DNA from: Streptomyces sp. MUM 178J
GTDB taxonomy: Bacteria; Actinomycetota; Actinomycetes; Streptomycetales; Streptomycetaceae
DNA: 64,000 bases
Direction: 5' to 3'
NCBI RefSeq assembly: GCF_022414575.1
Contig: NZ_JADWYQ010000019.1
Location: 1-64,000, forward strand
In this document: piece after piece, positions 52,361-61,548 of the stretch
Position numbering within the stretch: position 1 is the stretch's first letter
Layout: the number at the start of each line of letters is the position of its first letter
Made by a program: the position numbers and the translations under genes
The notes under the pieces: generated by a model
The model's database searches: none
Seen by the model: the letters and a program-made list of their open reading frames with translations, nothing else
Told to the model about the DNA's origin: nothing

Positions 52361-53998
52361 TCAGTGCTCGAGGACCCGGCCCTCCGTCACCTCGACCCGC
52401 CGTGTCACCCGCACCGCGTCCAGCATCCGCCGGTCATGCGTGACCAGCAGCAGCGTCCCCGCGTATGAGTCGAGCGCGGACTCCAACTGCTCGATCGCCG
52501 GCAGGTCGAGGTGGTTGGTCGGCTCGTCGAGGACGAGGAGGTTGACCCCGCGGCCCTGCAGCAGCGCCAGGGCCGCGCGGGTCCGTTCCCCCGGGGAGAG
52601 GGTGGTCGCCGGGCGCAGGACATGGCGGGCGCCGAGGCCGAATTTGGCCAGCAGGGTGCGGACGTCGGCCGGTTCGGTTCCGGGCGCGGCCGCGCAGAAC
52701 GCGTCGAGCAGTGTGCCGGCCGCTTGGAAGAGCGCGCGGGCCTGGTCGATCTCGCCGACCACGACGCCCGATCCGAGCGCGACATGCCCCGCGTCCAGCG
52801 GGAGCCGGCCGAGGAGCGCGGCCAGCAGGGTGGATTTGCCGGACCCGTTGGGGCCGGTGACGGCGACCCGGTCGGCCCAGTCGATCTGGAGTGAGACGGG
52901 TCCGAGGCGGAAGTCCCCGCGCCGCACTTCGGCGGCGCGCAGTGTCGCGGCCACCGCGCCCGAGCGGGGCGCCGCGGCGATCTCCATCCGCAGCTCCCAC
53001 TCCTTGCGCGGCTCTTCGACGACCTCCAGGCGTTCGATCATCCGCTGGGTCTGGCGGGCCTTGGCCGCCTGCTTCTCGCTCGCCTCGCTGCGGAACTTCC
53101 GGCCGGTCTTGTCGCTGTCGACGGCCTTGCGCCGGGCGTTCTTGACGCCTTTGTCCATCCAGGCGCGCTGTGTGCGCGCCCGGGTTTCCAAGGCGGCCTT
53201 CCTGTCCGCGTACTCCTCGTACTCGTCGCGGGCGTGCCGGCGCGCGGTCTTGCGTTCTTCCAGGTAGGACGTGTAGCCGCCGCCGTAGAGGGTGATCTGC
53301 CGCTGGGCGAGGTCCAGTTCGAGGACCTTGGTCACGGTGCGGGTGAGGAACTCGCGGTCGTGGCTGACGACGACGGCGCCCGCTCGCAGACCGGTGACGA
53401 AGGACTCCAGCCGCTGAAGCCCGTCCAGGTCGAGGTCGTTGGTGGGTTCGTCGAGGAGGAAGACGTCATAGCGGGAGAGCAGCAGCGAGGCGAGCGAGGC
53501 ACGTGCCGCCTGGCCGCCGGAGAGCGCGGTCATGGGCAGGTCGAGGCCGATCGTCAGACCGAGCGAGCCGGCGACCTCCTCGGCACGTTCGTCGAGGTCC
53601 GCGCCGCCGAGGTGGAGCCAGCGCTCCAGGGCGGCGGCGTACGCGTCGTCCGCGCCGGGCACACCCGCCACCAGCCCCTGTGCGGCATCGTCCATCGCCG
53701 TCTGGGCCGCGGCCACGCCGGTTCGGCGGGCCAGGAACTCCCGGACCGTCTCCCCCGGCCGCCGCTCGGGCTCCTGCGGCAGATGTCCCACGGCGGCGGT
53801 GGGCGGCGAGAGCCGCACCTCGCCCTGTTCCGGCGCGTCGAGCCCGGCGAGCAGCCGCAGCAGCGTGGACTTCCCCGCGCCGTTGACGCCGACGAGTCCG
53901 ACGACGTCTCCGGGCGCGACGACGAGGTCGAGAGCGGTGAACAGCGAGCGTTCGCCGTGGCCCGCGGCGAGATCCTTGGCGACGAGGGTGGCAGTCAT
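52361..53998 (-). CDS. ABC-F family ATPase
   Basis: The 545-residue protein has two ABC domains and no membrane spans: Walker A GVNGAGKST and GPNGSGKST, signatures LSGGQAARASLASLLL and LSPGERTRAALALL, and DEPTNDLDLDGL / DEPTNHLDLPAIEQ. The inter-domain linker is long and basic (ARRKAVDSDKTGRKF). ABC-F proteins act on the ribosome, some giving antibiotic protection; the group cannot be settled here. The ATG at 53998 is well placed. It is convergent with tex. Confidence 0.93.
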   Translation of the reverse strand: MTATLVAKDLAAGHGERSLFTALDLVVAPGDVVGLVGVNGAGKSTLLRLLAGLDAPEQGEVRLSPPTAAVGHLPQEPERRPGETVREFLARRTGVAAAQTAMDDAAQGLVAGVPGADDAYAAALERWLHLGGADLDERAEEVAGSLGLTIGLDLPMTALSGGQAARASLASLLLSRYDVFLLDEPTNDLDLDGLQRLESFVTGLRAGAVVVSHDREFLTRTVTKVLELDLAQRQITLYGGGYTSYLEERKTARRHARDEYEEYADRKAALETRARTQRAWMDKGVKNARRKAVDSDKTGRKFRSEASEKQAAKARQTQRMIERLEVVEEPRKEWELRMEIAAAPRSGAVAATLRAAEVRRGDFRLGPVSLQIDWADRVAVTGPNGSGKSTLLAALLGRLPLDAGHVALGSGVVVGEIDQARALFQAAGTLLDAFCAAAPGTEPADVRTLLAKFGLGARHVLRPATTLSPGERTRAALALLQGRGVNLLVLDEPTNHLDLPAIEQLESALDSYAGTLLLVTHDRRMLDAVRVTRRVEVTEGRVLEH

Positions 53999-54178
53999 CA
54001 GGGCGCCGATCCTACGGGTGCGGGCGTCGGCGCGTCATGTCATGACCCGGGCGGCCAAGACACCGTCCGCGGTGGGGGCCGACGGGCCGACGCGAAGGCT
54101 TCCGGGGCCCGCGCCGGGAGGGGTGCGCCCAGCAGCCGAAGCCCCCTCGGCGGCCGGGCCGTCAGGCAGTCTGGACCG

Positions 54179-54763
54179 TCAGGCCCCCTCGATATGAGGT
54201 CGCTCGGCTGTCAGGTACCGCTGAATGGTGGGGGCGAGCCACGCGATCACCTCGTCGCGCGTGAGGTCCACGGCGGGCGGCAGCTTCAGCACGTAGCGGG
54301 CCAGGGCCATGCCCAGGATCTGCGAGGCTGCGAGCGCGGCGCGGGTGGGCGCCTCGGCCGGGTCGGGGCAGACGCCGGCGACGACGGGGCCTATCTGCTC
54401 CTTGAAGATCGCGTGGATGCGCTCGGCGCCGGCCGGATGGGTGACCCCGCCGCGGAGGACCGCGTTCAGCACGTCGTCGGCCTCCCAGCGGTCGAGGAAG
54501 TGGCCGACGAGGACGGCCCCGATGTGCCGGGTCGGCAGCGCGCCAGCCGAAGGGAGGCGCAGGTCGATCTCGGAAGCGGCGGCGAAGAGCCGCTCCTTGT
54601 TGCCGAAGTAGCGCATCACCATCGAAGGGTCGATGTCCGCGTCGCGGGCGATCGCGCGGATGGTGGCGCGTTCATAGCCGTCCTCGGCGAAGCGCACACG
54701 GGCCGCTTCGAGGATCGCGGCGCGGGTGGCGTCCGAGCGCCGGGGACCGGTTTCCGTCGTCAT
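54179..54763 (-). CDS. TetR-family regulator of the flavin monooxygenase
   Basis: The 194-residue TetR protein has RAAILEAARVRFAEDGYERA, HTH TIRAIARDADIDPSMVMRYF and GNKERLFAAASEIDL; the ligand domain includes VLVGHFLDRWEADDVLNAVL. It is divergent from the monooxygenase gene and the 129 bp between them hold five tiled palindromes, so it almost certainly represses both genes. The ATG at 54763 has no ribosome-binding site; the first operator starts at the very next base, so the transcript may be leaderless. Confidence 0.92.
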   Translation of the reverse strand: MTTETGPRRSDATRAAILEAARVRFAEDGYERATIRAIARDADIDPSMVMRYFGNKERLFAAASEIDLRLPSAGALPTRHIGAVLVGHFLDRWEADDVLNAVLRGGVTHPAGAERIHAIFKEQIGPVVAGVCPDPAEAPTRAALAASQILGMALARYVLKLPPAVDLTRDEVIAWLAPTIQRYLTAERPHIEGA

Positions 54764-54863
54764 GCCAACGAATGTAGGCCAACGGGTGTTGACAGGCCAG
54801 TCGCGACGGGTCCAGACTTGCCAACAAGCGTTGACCAACAACTGTTGGCCAACAAGTGTTGAT
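54764..54863. promoter_or_regulatory. Tiled operator array between TetR and monooxygenase genes
   Basis: Five 16-bp sites match CCAACA-NN-TGTTGG: starts at 54764, 54778, 54820, 54834 and 54848. Neighbours are spaced exactly 14 bp, and the 42-bp jump between the two groups is three times 14. The site at 54834 has perfect arms (CCAACAACTGTTGG). The right-hand triplet ends 29 bp before the monooxygenase ATG; the left pair abuts the TetR start. Confidence 0.85.
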
Positions 54864-54892
54864 GTCCACGGGGCACCCCTGGGGAGGGCGAC

Positions 54893-56323
54893 ATGACCGG
54901 ACGGACGGACACGCGGGCGGAGACCCGGACCGATGTGATCGTCGTGGGAGCTGGGCCGACCGGCCTGCTGCTGGCGGGCGACCTGGCGGCAGCGGGGCTG
55001 AAGGTCACACTGGTGGAGCGGCGCGCACCCGAGATCGCCAATCTGACCCGGGCCTTCGGCGTCCACGCACGGACGCTGGAGCAGCTCGACGCCCGGGGAC
55101 TGGCGGACGAGTTGGTGGAGAAGGGGTCACCGGTGACGGAGATTCGCTTCTTTGGGCAGTTCTCGCTGGACGTCTCCGGGCTGCGGTCGCGCTTCCCGTT
55201 CATGCTGATCACGCCCCAGTACGAGGTCGAGCGGCTGCTCCAGCGGCGCGCGCGGGACGCCGGGGCCGAGCTCCGGTACGGCACGTTGCTCCGCGACCTG
55301 GGCCAGGACGCGGAGGGCGTCACCGCCGAGCTGGCCCCCGCGGACGGAGGCCCGGCGACCTCGCTGAGGGCCCGCTGGCTGGTGGGCGCGGACGGTGTCC
55401 GGAGCACAGTGCGGGATCTACTCGGACTGCCGTTCCCCGGGCATGCGGTGATCCGCTCGATGGTCCTGGCCGACGTACGCCTCGACGCGGAGCCGAAAGG
55501 CCCGATCGCGGTGAACGGCGCCGACGGGGCATTCGCGTTCGTGGCGCCGTTCGGTGACGGCTGGCACCGGGTGATGGGCTGGGCCCGTGACCGGCAGGCC
55601 CCGGACAGCGAGCAGGTCGGTCTGGACGAGGTGCGGGAGATCGTCCGGCGTTCCCTCGGCACCGACTACGGGATGCACGACGCCCGCTGGATGTCCCGCT
55701 TCCACAGCGACGAGCGCCAGGTCCCGGCATACCGCACCGGCCGCGTCTTCCTGGCCGGTGACGCGGCGCACGTCCACTCACCGGCGGGCGGCCAGGGCAT
55801 GAACACCGGCATCCAGGACGCTGCGAACCTCTCCTGGAAGCTGGCCGCCGTCCTCCGCGGCGAGGCGCCCGACCCGGAGGCCCTGCTCGACAGCTACCAC
55901 GCGGAACGCCACCCGGTCGGCAGGATGGTGCTCCGAAGCAGCGGCGGCATCGTCCGCCTGGCGATGGCCCACACCCGGCTGCAGCGCGCCGTCCGCGCGG
56001 CGGCGGGCGGCGTCATGGAGGCGGTCACCCCCGTCCGGCGCAAGGCCGCCGGGATGGTCACCGGCATCGGCGTCCGATACCCGGCCCCGCGCGGCAGCCA
56101 CCCGCTCACCGGCAGGCGCGCCCCCGATCTGTCCCTGAGGGAGGGCCGCCTGTACGAACTCCTCCGCAGGGGCGCCCCGGTGCTCGTCACCCCCCAGGGC
56201 GGCACCCCTTCCATACCCCCGCCCCTGGCGGGCGCCGCCACCGATGCGACCTGGACCGACCCCACCCGCCGTACATCGCTCCTGATCCGCCCGGACGCGT
56301 ACGTGGCGTGGGCCGCGGGCTGA
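54893..56323 (+). CDS. FAD-dependent aromatic monooxygenase
   Basis: The 476-residue class A flavoprotein monooxygenase has the FAD-binding VVGAGPTGLLLAGDLAAAG, the DG motif WLVGADGVRSTVRDLLG and the GD motif RVFLAGDAAHVHSPAGGQGM. It resembles hydroxylases of aromatic polyketides, phenols or rifamycins, and should hydroxylate a planar substrate with NAD(P)H. The ATG at 54893 follows GGGGAGGG. Induction by its own substrate through the divergent TetR is likely. The substrate is not evident. Confidence 0.92.
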   Translation: MTGRTDTRAETRTDVIVVGAGPTGLLLAGDLAAAGLKVTLVERRAPEIANLTRAFGVHARTLEQLDARGLADELVEKGSPVTEIRFFGQFSLDVSGLRSRFPFMLITPQYEVERLLQRRARDAGAELRYGTLLRDLGQDAEGVTAELAPADGGPATSLRARWLVGADGVRSTVRDLLGLPFPGHAVIRSMVLADVRLDAEPKGPIAVNGADGAFAFVAPFGDGWHRVMGWARDRQAPDSEQVGLDEVREIVRRSLGTDYGMHDARWMSRFHSDERQVPAYRTGRVFLAGDAAHVHSPAGGQGMNTGIQDAANLSWKLAAVLRGEAPDPEALLDSYHAERHPVGRMVLRSSGGIVRLAMAHTRLQRAVRAAAGGVMEAVTPVRRKAAGMVTGIGVRYPAPRGSHPLTGRRAPDLSLREGRLYELLRRGAPVLVTPQGGTPSIPPPLAGAATDATWTDPTRRTSLLIRPDAYVAWAAG

Positions 56324-56577
56324 GCCGCACCGGGCCTTCTCGTTCAGTGCGCCGCCCGCACGGCGGCCTGCTGATCCACAACTACGGGCACGGCGGCGCC
56401 GGGTGACGGTCGCCTGGGGGTGCGCGGAGGCCGCCGCGGAGTTGGCGGACGGCCGATGACCTGAGTCAGCGGGACACCGGGCCGCGACTCGTCGGACCGG
56501 CGCCCCTCCGGCACGGTCCGCCGGGCCTCGGCCAATGACAACGGCGGAATCTCGGCGGGCCCGGACGTCAGCAGACG

Positions 56578-57879
56578 TCAGCAGCGGGCGCGCGGCTCGC
56601 CTTCCGTCAGGTGGTACGGGGCGCGGGCATCGAGCAGCAGAGACACGAGTTCGCGCTGGGACTGCCGCAGGGGCACCGTCGCGCCACCCGCCGGTTCCGG
56701 GCGGGAGACGACCCCGTGCAGGGCGAGTTCGTCGTGGACGTCGGCGTACTGCCCGGCGCTCAGCCGGTAGCCGCAGGGCGGGTTCCGGAGGGTCTCGTCA
56801 TGGTCGGGCGGATCGTTGTCCGCGCCGCCGAAATACACCGGGCCGCGGTCCAGCAGGCCGGACAGCCGGGCGGCCGCCGTCGTGGCCTCGATGCGGACGC
56901 GGCGTTCGCCGGCGTAGTCGAGGAGCCCGTCCAGGGCGGCGCGCTGACTGGCCACGCGACGCCGCTTGTTGGCCGCCGGGTCGTTCTCCTCCTCTTCCGT
57001 GAGGGGGTCGACCCGGCTCTCGATGAGCAGTCCCACGGCGTTCTTGACGCCCGAGGCGTTGCGGAGGATGCGCTCCTGGCCGTCGCCCGCGGTCTGCTTG
57101 ACCGGTTCACCGGTGACCGGATCGGTCCAGATGCCGTAGGTGCCCGAAGTGAAGCCATGGCGTTGTGCGGAGGGCCGTACGTAGCGGCCGGAGAGGAGTT
57201 GCGCCTCCCGGTGGATCCCGGCGTCCGTATTGGGATTGCGCGGCCACAGGTCGAACAGGTCCTTGTCGTAGTACGGCGGCGTGGCCCCGTACTCGTGCAG
57301 GTCGTAGACGATGTCGGGGCGTTCGTCGCGCAGGACTTCGGCCAGCGCGCGGCCTTCGGCGGTGCGCAGCGCGATGTGGTCGCGGTTGACGTCCACGCCG
57401 TCCGCGTTGCCGCGGGTGCCGGCCGCCCGCCCGTCGGGGTTGGCGGTCGGGACGACGAGGACGCGCGTACGGTCCAGGAAGCGGCGGGTCACCCCGTCGC
57501 GCGCGTACGCCAGATCCCGGACGGCGCTCAGACAGGCGTCGCGGCCGGCCGGTTCGTCGCCGTGCTGGCTGCACACCAGCAGCACGGTGGCCGGGGCGTG
57601 CCGGGCCCCGACCCGCACGAGCCGCAGCGGGCGGCCCTGCCCGGTCGTGCCGATCCTGCGGACCGAGACCCGGTCTCCGGGGCCGGGTGCGCCGTGGTCG
57701 ACCGCTGTGAGGAAGTCGCGCTCCTCCGCCCCGCTGGTCCAGCGCGCTCCCCCGCTGGTCTCGAAGCCCGTGCGGGGGGTCGGGTGTGCGGCCTGTGCGG
57801 GGGCGGTGACCAGTGGCGCTGCAAGGGCGGCGGCCGCCGCAGTCAGGGCAAGGGTACGGAGCCGGACGCGGGCGAACAT
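56578..57879 (-). CDS. Secreted M14-family zinc carboxypeptidase
   Basis: The 433-residue protein has a signal peptide (about 1-30, [20 protein letters not shown] then AA). The M14 zinc ligands are in [13 protein letters not shown] (HxxE) and the later [12 protein letters not shown]; the substrate-binding [10 protein letters not shown] and LLIESRVD with a likely catalytic Glu follow. It should trim C-terminal residues from extracellular peptides. The ATG at 57879 follows GGGAGG. It is divergent from a LacI gene, which may control it, although M14 peptidases are seldom sugar-regulated. Confidence 0.9.
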   Translation of the reverse strand: MFARVRLRTLALTAAAAALAAPLVTAPAQAAHPTPRTGFETSGGARWTSGAEERDFLTAVDHGAPGPGDRVSVRRIGTTGQGRPLRLVRVGARHAPATVLLVCSQHGDEPAGRDACLSAVRDLAYARDGVTRRFLDRTRVLVVPTANPDGRAAGTRGNADGVDVNRDHIALRTAEGRALAEVLRDERPDIVYDLHEYGATPPYYDKDLFDLWPRNPNTDAGIHREAQLLSGRYVRPSAQRHGFTSGTYGIWTDPVTGEPVKQTAGDGQERILRNASGVKNAVGLLIESRVDPLTEEEENDPAANKRRRVASQRAALDGLLDYAGERRVRIEATTAAARLSGLLDRGPVYFGGADNDPPDHDETLRNPPCGYRLSAGQYADVHDELALHGVVSRPEPAGGATVPLRQSQRELVSLLLDARAPYHLTEGEPRARC

Positions 57880-58173
57880 CTGCTGCTGCCTCCCGGATAG
57901 CGACAGGGTGCGCGACGACGTGAGTGCACGCGCCGGCCGCGTGTCGCGGGTGCGGGGACGCGCGCCTCGGCACGAGCGGGGACGGTACTCCTGACAGCTG
58001 CTGTGCGACAGGGCGCCGTTCGGCCACCGGGGTGACGGGAGCGGCTGCGGGGCGGCGCGGGCTGGGAGCACGCGCACCGCTGCGGGGTGCGCACACCCGC
58101 AGGGAGCATGTTCACCGCCGCGGGCCGACTCCGGCCGGGCGCACGCCCACGGCCGCGGGCCGCACCTCGGCCG

Positions 58174-58187
58174 AGAGAGCGCTCCCA
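58174..58187. promoter_or_regulatory. LacI-family operator-like palindrome
   Basis: AGAGAGCGCTCCCA matches 12 of 14 positions of the CebR-type box TGGGAGCGCTCCCA around the GAGCGCTC core. It lies 72-85 bp upstream of the LacI start. The rest of 57880-58243 shows no gene. Confidence 0.55.
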
Positions 58188-58258
58188 TGATCCGACCGAC
58201 GCCGATACCCTGGGCAGGGTGCCGCTGAGCAGGCTGTGAGCAGATGAGGAGCGCCGTT

Positions 58259-59308
58259 TTGCCGGAGCAGACCGCTGGTTCGCGTCCCACGCTCGAAGCC
58301 GTCGCGGCCCGCGCCGGAGTATCCCGCGCCACCGCCTCCAGGGTCGTCAACGGCGGTGCGGGCGTGCGTCCCCCGCTCGTGGACAAGGTGCGGCGGGCGG
58401 TGGAGGAGCTGGGGTATGTGCCCAACCATGCGGCCCGCACCCTGGTGACCCGGCGCAACGGCGCCATCGCAGTGATCATCGCCGAGCCGGAGTTCCGGGT
58501 CTTCTCGGACCCGTTCTTCGAGCAGCAGGTCCGCGGCATCAGCAGGGAACTGATCGCCTATGACGCACAGCTGGTGCTGCTGTGGGTGGAGGGACCGGGC
58601 GACCACAGCCGCATCGCCCGCTATCTCGGCGGCGGCCATGTCGACGGCGCGCTCGCGTTCTCGCTCCACCACGATGACGAACTGCCGTCCGTCATCCGCC
58701 GGGCGCGGGTGCCCGCCGTGTTCGGAGGGCGGCCCTTCCTTCCGGGCGGGGACGGCGAGCCGAGGGTCCCCTATGTCGACGCCGACAACCGCGGCGGGGC
58801 ACGTGAGGCCGTGCGCCGTCTGGTCTCCCTCGGCCGCACCCGGATCGCGCATATCGCCGGGCCGCGCGACCAGACCTCCGCACTCGACCGGATCGCCGGA
58901 TACCACGATGTGCTGCTGGACGCCGACCCGGAGCTGATCCGCCAGGGGGACTTCACGGCGGAGAGCGGCGCGCGCGCCATGGCGGAGCTGCTCGAGCACC
59001 GGCCCGATGTGGACGCGGTGTTCGCCGGCAACGACCTGATGGCCTCCGGCGCCCTGCGGGTGCTGTGCGAGAGAGGCCGGAGGGTGCCGCAGGATGTGGC
59101 GCTGGTGGGTTTCGACGACATGCGCACGGTCGTCGAGACCGTCGATCCCCCGCTGACGACGGTGCGTCAGGACATCGAGGGCATGGGGAGACTGATGGTG
59201 CGGCTGCTGATGCGCGTACTCGACGACCACGGCGCGAACGGGTCGCGGACCGGCAGTCCCGCGTCGGTCATCACGCCGACGACGCTCGTCGTGCGGGCCT
59301 CCGCCTGA
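58259..59308 (+). CDS. LacI-family regulator
   Basis: The protein (349 residues from the proposed start) has a LacI HTH and hinge ([40 protein letters not shown]) and a periplasmic-binding-like effector domain ([54 protein letters not shown]). A TTG at 58259 is preferred because GAGGAG lies 7 nt upstream; an ATG at 58244 lies just before that element. The effector is probably a sugar. Its 3' end overlaps the MpaB-like gene by 38 bp. Confidence 0.88.
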   Translation: MPEQTAGSRPTLEAVAARAGVSRATASRVVNGGAGVRPPLVDKVRRAVEELGYVPNHAARTLVTRRNGAIAVIIAEPEFRVFSDPFFEQQVRGISRELIAYDAQLVLLWVEGPGDHSRIARYLGGGHVDGALAFSLHHDDELPSVIRRARVPAVFGGRPFLPGGDGEPRVPYVDADNRGGAREAVRRLVSLGRTRIAHIAGPRDQTSALDRIAGYHDVLLDADPELIRQGDFTAESGARAMAELLEHRPDVDAVFAGNDLMASGALRVLCERGRRVPQDVALVGFDDMRTVVETVDPPLTTVRQDIEGMGRLMVRLLMRVLDDHGANGSRTGSPASVITPTTLVVRASA

Positions 59309-60197
59309 GCTCCTGCCGTGCGAGGGCCTTCCGCGGGAGCGTGCCGTCGCGCCGCGCCTTCCGCCGGGCGCGCCGGGCGAGCGGCAGATAGCGCAGACGC
59401 TCGGGAAGGACCGGCACCACGGCCCGTACCACCCGGCCGAAGCGGCGCAGCGCCCGCTCCTGCCGGTCGCTCCATTCGAGGCCGATCGCCGCACGGGCCT
59501 CGGGCGGCATCAGCCCGATGGTCATGAAGCGGCGGAAGCGCAGGATGCGCGGCAGCAGGAGCGGCCAGAGCGCCCGCAGCGCCAGCCGCAGCACGAGCGG
59601 GCCGCGGTCGGGCGGCGGCACGGGCGCATCGAGGGCGACGAGTTCGCGTACGACGGCGGTGGCCTCGATCTCTTCGGCGAGGACGGTGCGGTAGTAAGGC
59701 CAGAACTCCTCCGGGGTCTGCGGCATGTCCCGGTCCCTGAGACCCAGGATGCGCCCGACCTGGAGCCACTCCGCGTACAGGGCGCGCTCCTGCGCCTGTG
59801 TGAGCGGCCGCACCAGATAGCGGGCCGCGTGCCGGTAGACGGGGAAGCCGGTGGCGTGGACCCGGGCGTAGTAGGCGGGGTCGAGCGCGTGGTAGCGGCG
59901 GCCGTGCGCGTCGACGCCCTGGATGGTCTTGTGCAGCTCACGGAGTCTGCGGCCCTCGGCGGCGGCGTCGCGGCCTCCGTACACCCACAGTTGGACGGAG
60001 CGCAGCGAGCGCTCGCCGCGGCCCCATGGGTCGGTGCGGAAGACCGAGTGCTCGTCGACTCCGGCGCCCACGGCGGGGTGGGCCACCTGCATCGTGAGGG
60101 CGGCGGGCAGCATCAGCAGCGCCCGCACGTCACCGGCCAGCGTCCACAGCACCCCGCCGGGCGGGGGCGGCGCGGGGTCGGTTGCTGCGCTGCTCAT
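59271..60197 (-). CDS. MpaB/latex-clearing-like DUF2236 protein
   Basis: The 308-residue protein fits DUF2236, a helical heme-binding oxygenase-like family: LMLPAALTMQVAHPAVGAGV, DEHSVFRTDPWGRGERSLRS, HATGFPVYRHAARYLVRPL and EEFWPYYRTVLAEEIEAT. Conserved His residues in AHPAV and DEHSVF are candidate heme ligands. Some members cleave rubber or ketones; most are unassigned. The ATG at 60197 has GGGGAGCAG upstream. Its 3' end overlaps lacI by 38 bp, convergently. Confidence 0.85.
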   Translation of the reverse strand: MSSAATDPAPPPPGGVLWTLAGDVRALLMLPAALTMQVAHPAVGAGVDEHSVFRTDPWGRGERSLRSVQLWVYGGRDAAAEGRRLRELHKTIQGVDAHGRRYHALDPAYYARVHATGFPVYRHAARYLVRPLTQAQERALYAEWLQVGRILGLRDRDMPQTPEEFWPYYRTVLAEEIEATAVVRELVALDAPVPPPDRGPLVLRLALRALWPLLLPRILRFRRFMTIGLMPPEARAAIGLEWSDRQERALRRFGRVVRAVVPVLPERLRYLPLARRARRKARRDGTLPRKALARQELRRRPARRASSA

Positions 60198-60391
60198 GCG
60201 GTCTGCTCCCCGTGCCACTTCGTTCCTTATGCGTCTTCCAGTATGCGCTGAGCGGGCGCGGGGCGAGGAGTTGGGGTGATGGTGCGACGCAGGAAAGAAA
60301 GTCGCCTCCTGAGCATTACCAGGAGGTAACTGTGGCTGATTTGATGTGGCGCGCCGGTTCCGCCCCCCACCGTCAGAACCCAGGAGAATCC

Positions 60392-61414
60392 GTGCCGCAC
60401 TCACATTCCGCGCTGCGCAAGATCCGCGGCGCAGCCCTGTCCTCGGCGCTCGCCGCCACGCTCCTCGCCGTCACCGCGCCGGGCGCGACGGCCGCCTCCG
60501 CCGCCTCGACCGGGACGGCCGGGGCGGCCGCTCAGACGCCCGGGCTGAAGGTGCTGTCGTACAACGTGTTCCTGTTCAGCAAGAACCTGTACCCGAACTG
60601 GGGGCAGGACCACCGTGCCGCCGAGATACCGAAGACCGCGTTCTTCAAGGGCAATGACGTGGTTGTGCTGCAGGAGGCGTTCGACAACTCGTCCTCGGAC
60701 GCTCTGATGAACCGGGCCGCGGCCGAGTACCCCTACCAGACGCCGGTGATGGGGCGGTCCAGGAGCGGCTGGGACGCCACGGGCGGCGCGTACTCCTCCA
60801 TGACGCCGGAGGACGGCGGAGTGACGGTGCTGAGCAAGTGGCCGATCATCCGCAAGGAGCAGTACGTCTACAAGGACGCCTGCGGGGCCGACTGGTGGTC
60901 CAACAAGGGCTTCGTCTACGCGGTGCTCGATGTGAACGGCACCAAGGTGCATGTCGTGGGCACGCACGCGCAGTCGACCGACCCGGGCTGCGACCCGGGC
61001 GAGGCGGCCGAGATGCGCAGCCGTCAGTTCCGGGCCATGGACGCGTTCCTGGACGGAAGGAACATCCCTGCCTCGGAGCAGGTCGTGGTCGCGGGCGACT
61101 TCAACGTCGACTCGCGCACCGCGGAGTACGGCTCGATGCTGTCCGACGCCGGTCTGGCAGACGCGGACGCGCGCACCGGCCACCCGTACTCCTTCGACAC
61201 CGCTGAGAACTCGATCGCCTCGTATCGCTACCCGGACGACCCGCGCGAGGACCTGGACTACGTGCTTCACCGGGCGGGGCACGCCCGGCCGGCCGGCTGG
61301 ACCAATGAGGTGATCAAGGAAGCGTCCGCACCCTGGACGGTCACCAGCTGGGGCGTGGACTACACCTACGCCAATCTCTCCGACCACTACCCCGTCGTCG
61401 CCTCCGGGCAGTGA
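60392..61414 (+). CDS. Secreted sphingomyelinase C (DNase-I-like fold)
   Basis: The 340-residue protein has a signal peptide (about 1-37, ALSSALAATLLAVTAPGATA) and the catalytic motifs of neutral sphingomyelinase C: LKVLSYNVFLFS, VVVLQEAFDN, GTHAQSTDPGC, VAGDFNVDSRT and YANLSDHYPVVA. It should cleave sphingomyelin to ceramide and phosphocholine outside the cell. The GTG at 60392 follows AGGAG by 5 nt. A second in-frame GTG at 60332, also after a perfect AGGAGG, would add 20 residues before the signal peptide. Confidence 0.92.
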   Translation: MPHSHSALRKIRGAALSSALAATLLAVTAPGATAASAASTGTAGAAAQTPGLKVLSYNVFLFSKNLYPNWGQDHRAAEIPKTAFFKGNDVVVLQEAFDNSSSDALMNRAAAEYPYQTPVMGRSRSGWDATGGAYSSMTPEDGGVTVLSKWPIIRKEQYVYKDACGADWWSNKGFVYAVLDVNGTKVHVVGTHAQSTDPGCDPGEAAEMRSRQFRAMDAFLDGRNIPASEQVVVAGDFNVDSRTAEYGSMLSDAGLADADARTGHPYSFDTAENSIASYRYPDDPREDLDYVLHRAGHARPAGWTNEVIKEASAPWTVTSWGVDYTYANLSDHYPVVASGQ

Positions 61415-61548
61415 CCGGCAGGCAGTGACCGGCGGGCAGCAGCCGCCGAGCTGTAGCCGCCGCACGGCATTCGCAAGCTCTTCGCAGCTGGTCAGAGGCC
61501 GTTCTTCGGCAGTGGCTGCAGGGGGTTCTCTGTGCCACGGTGGTGGTC

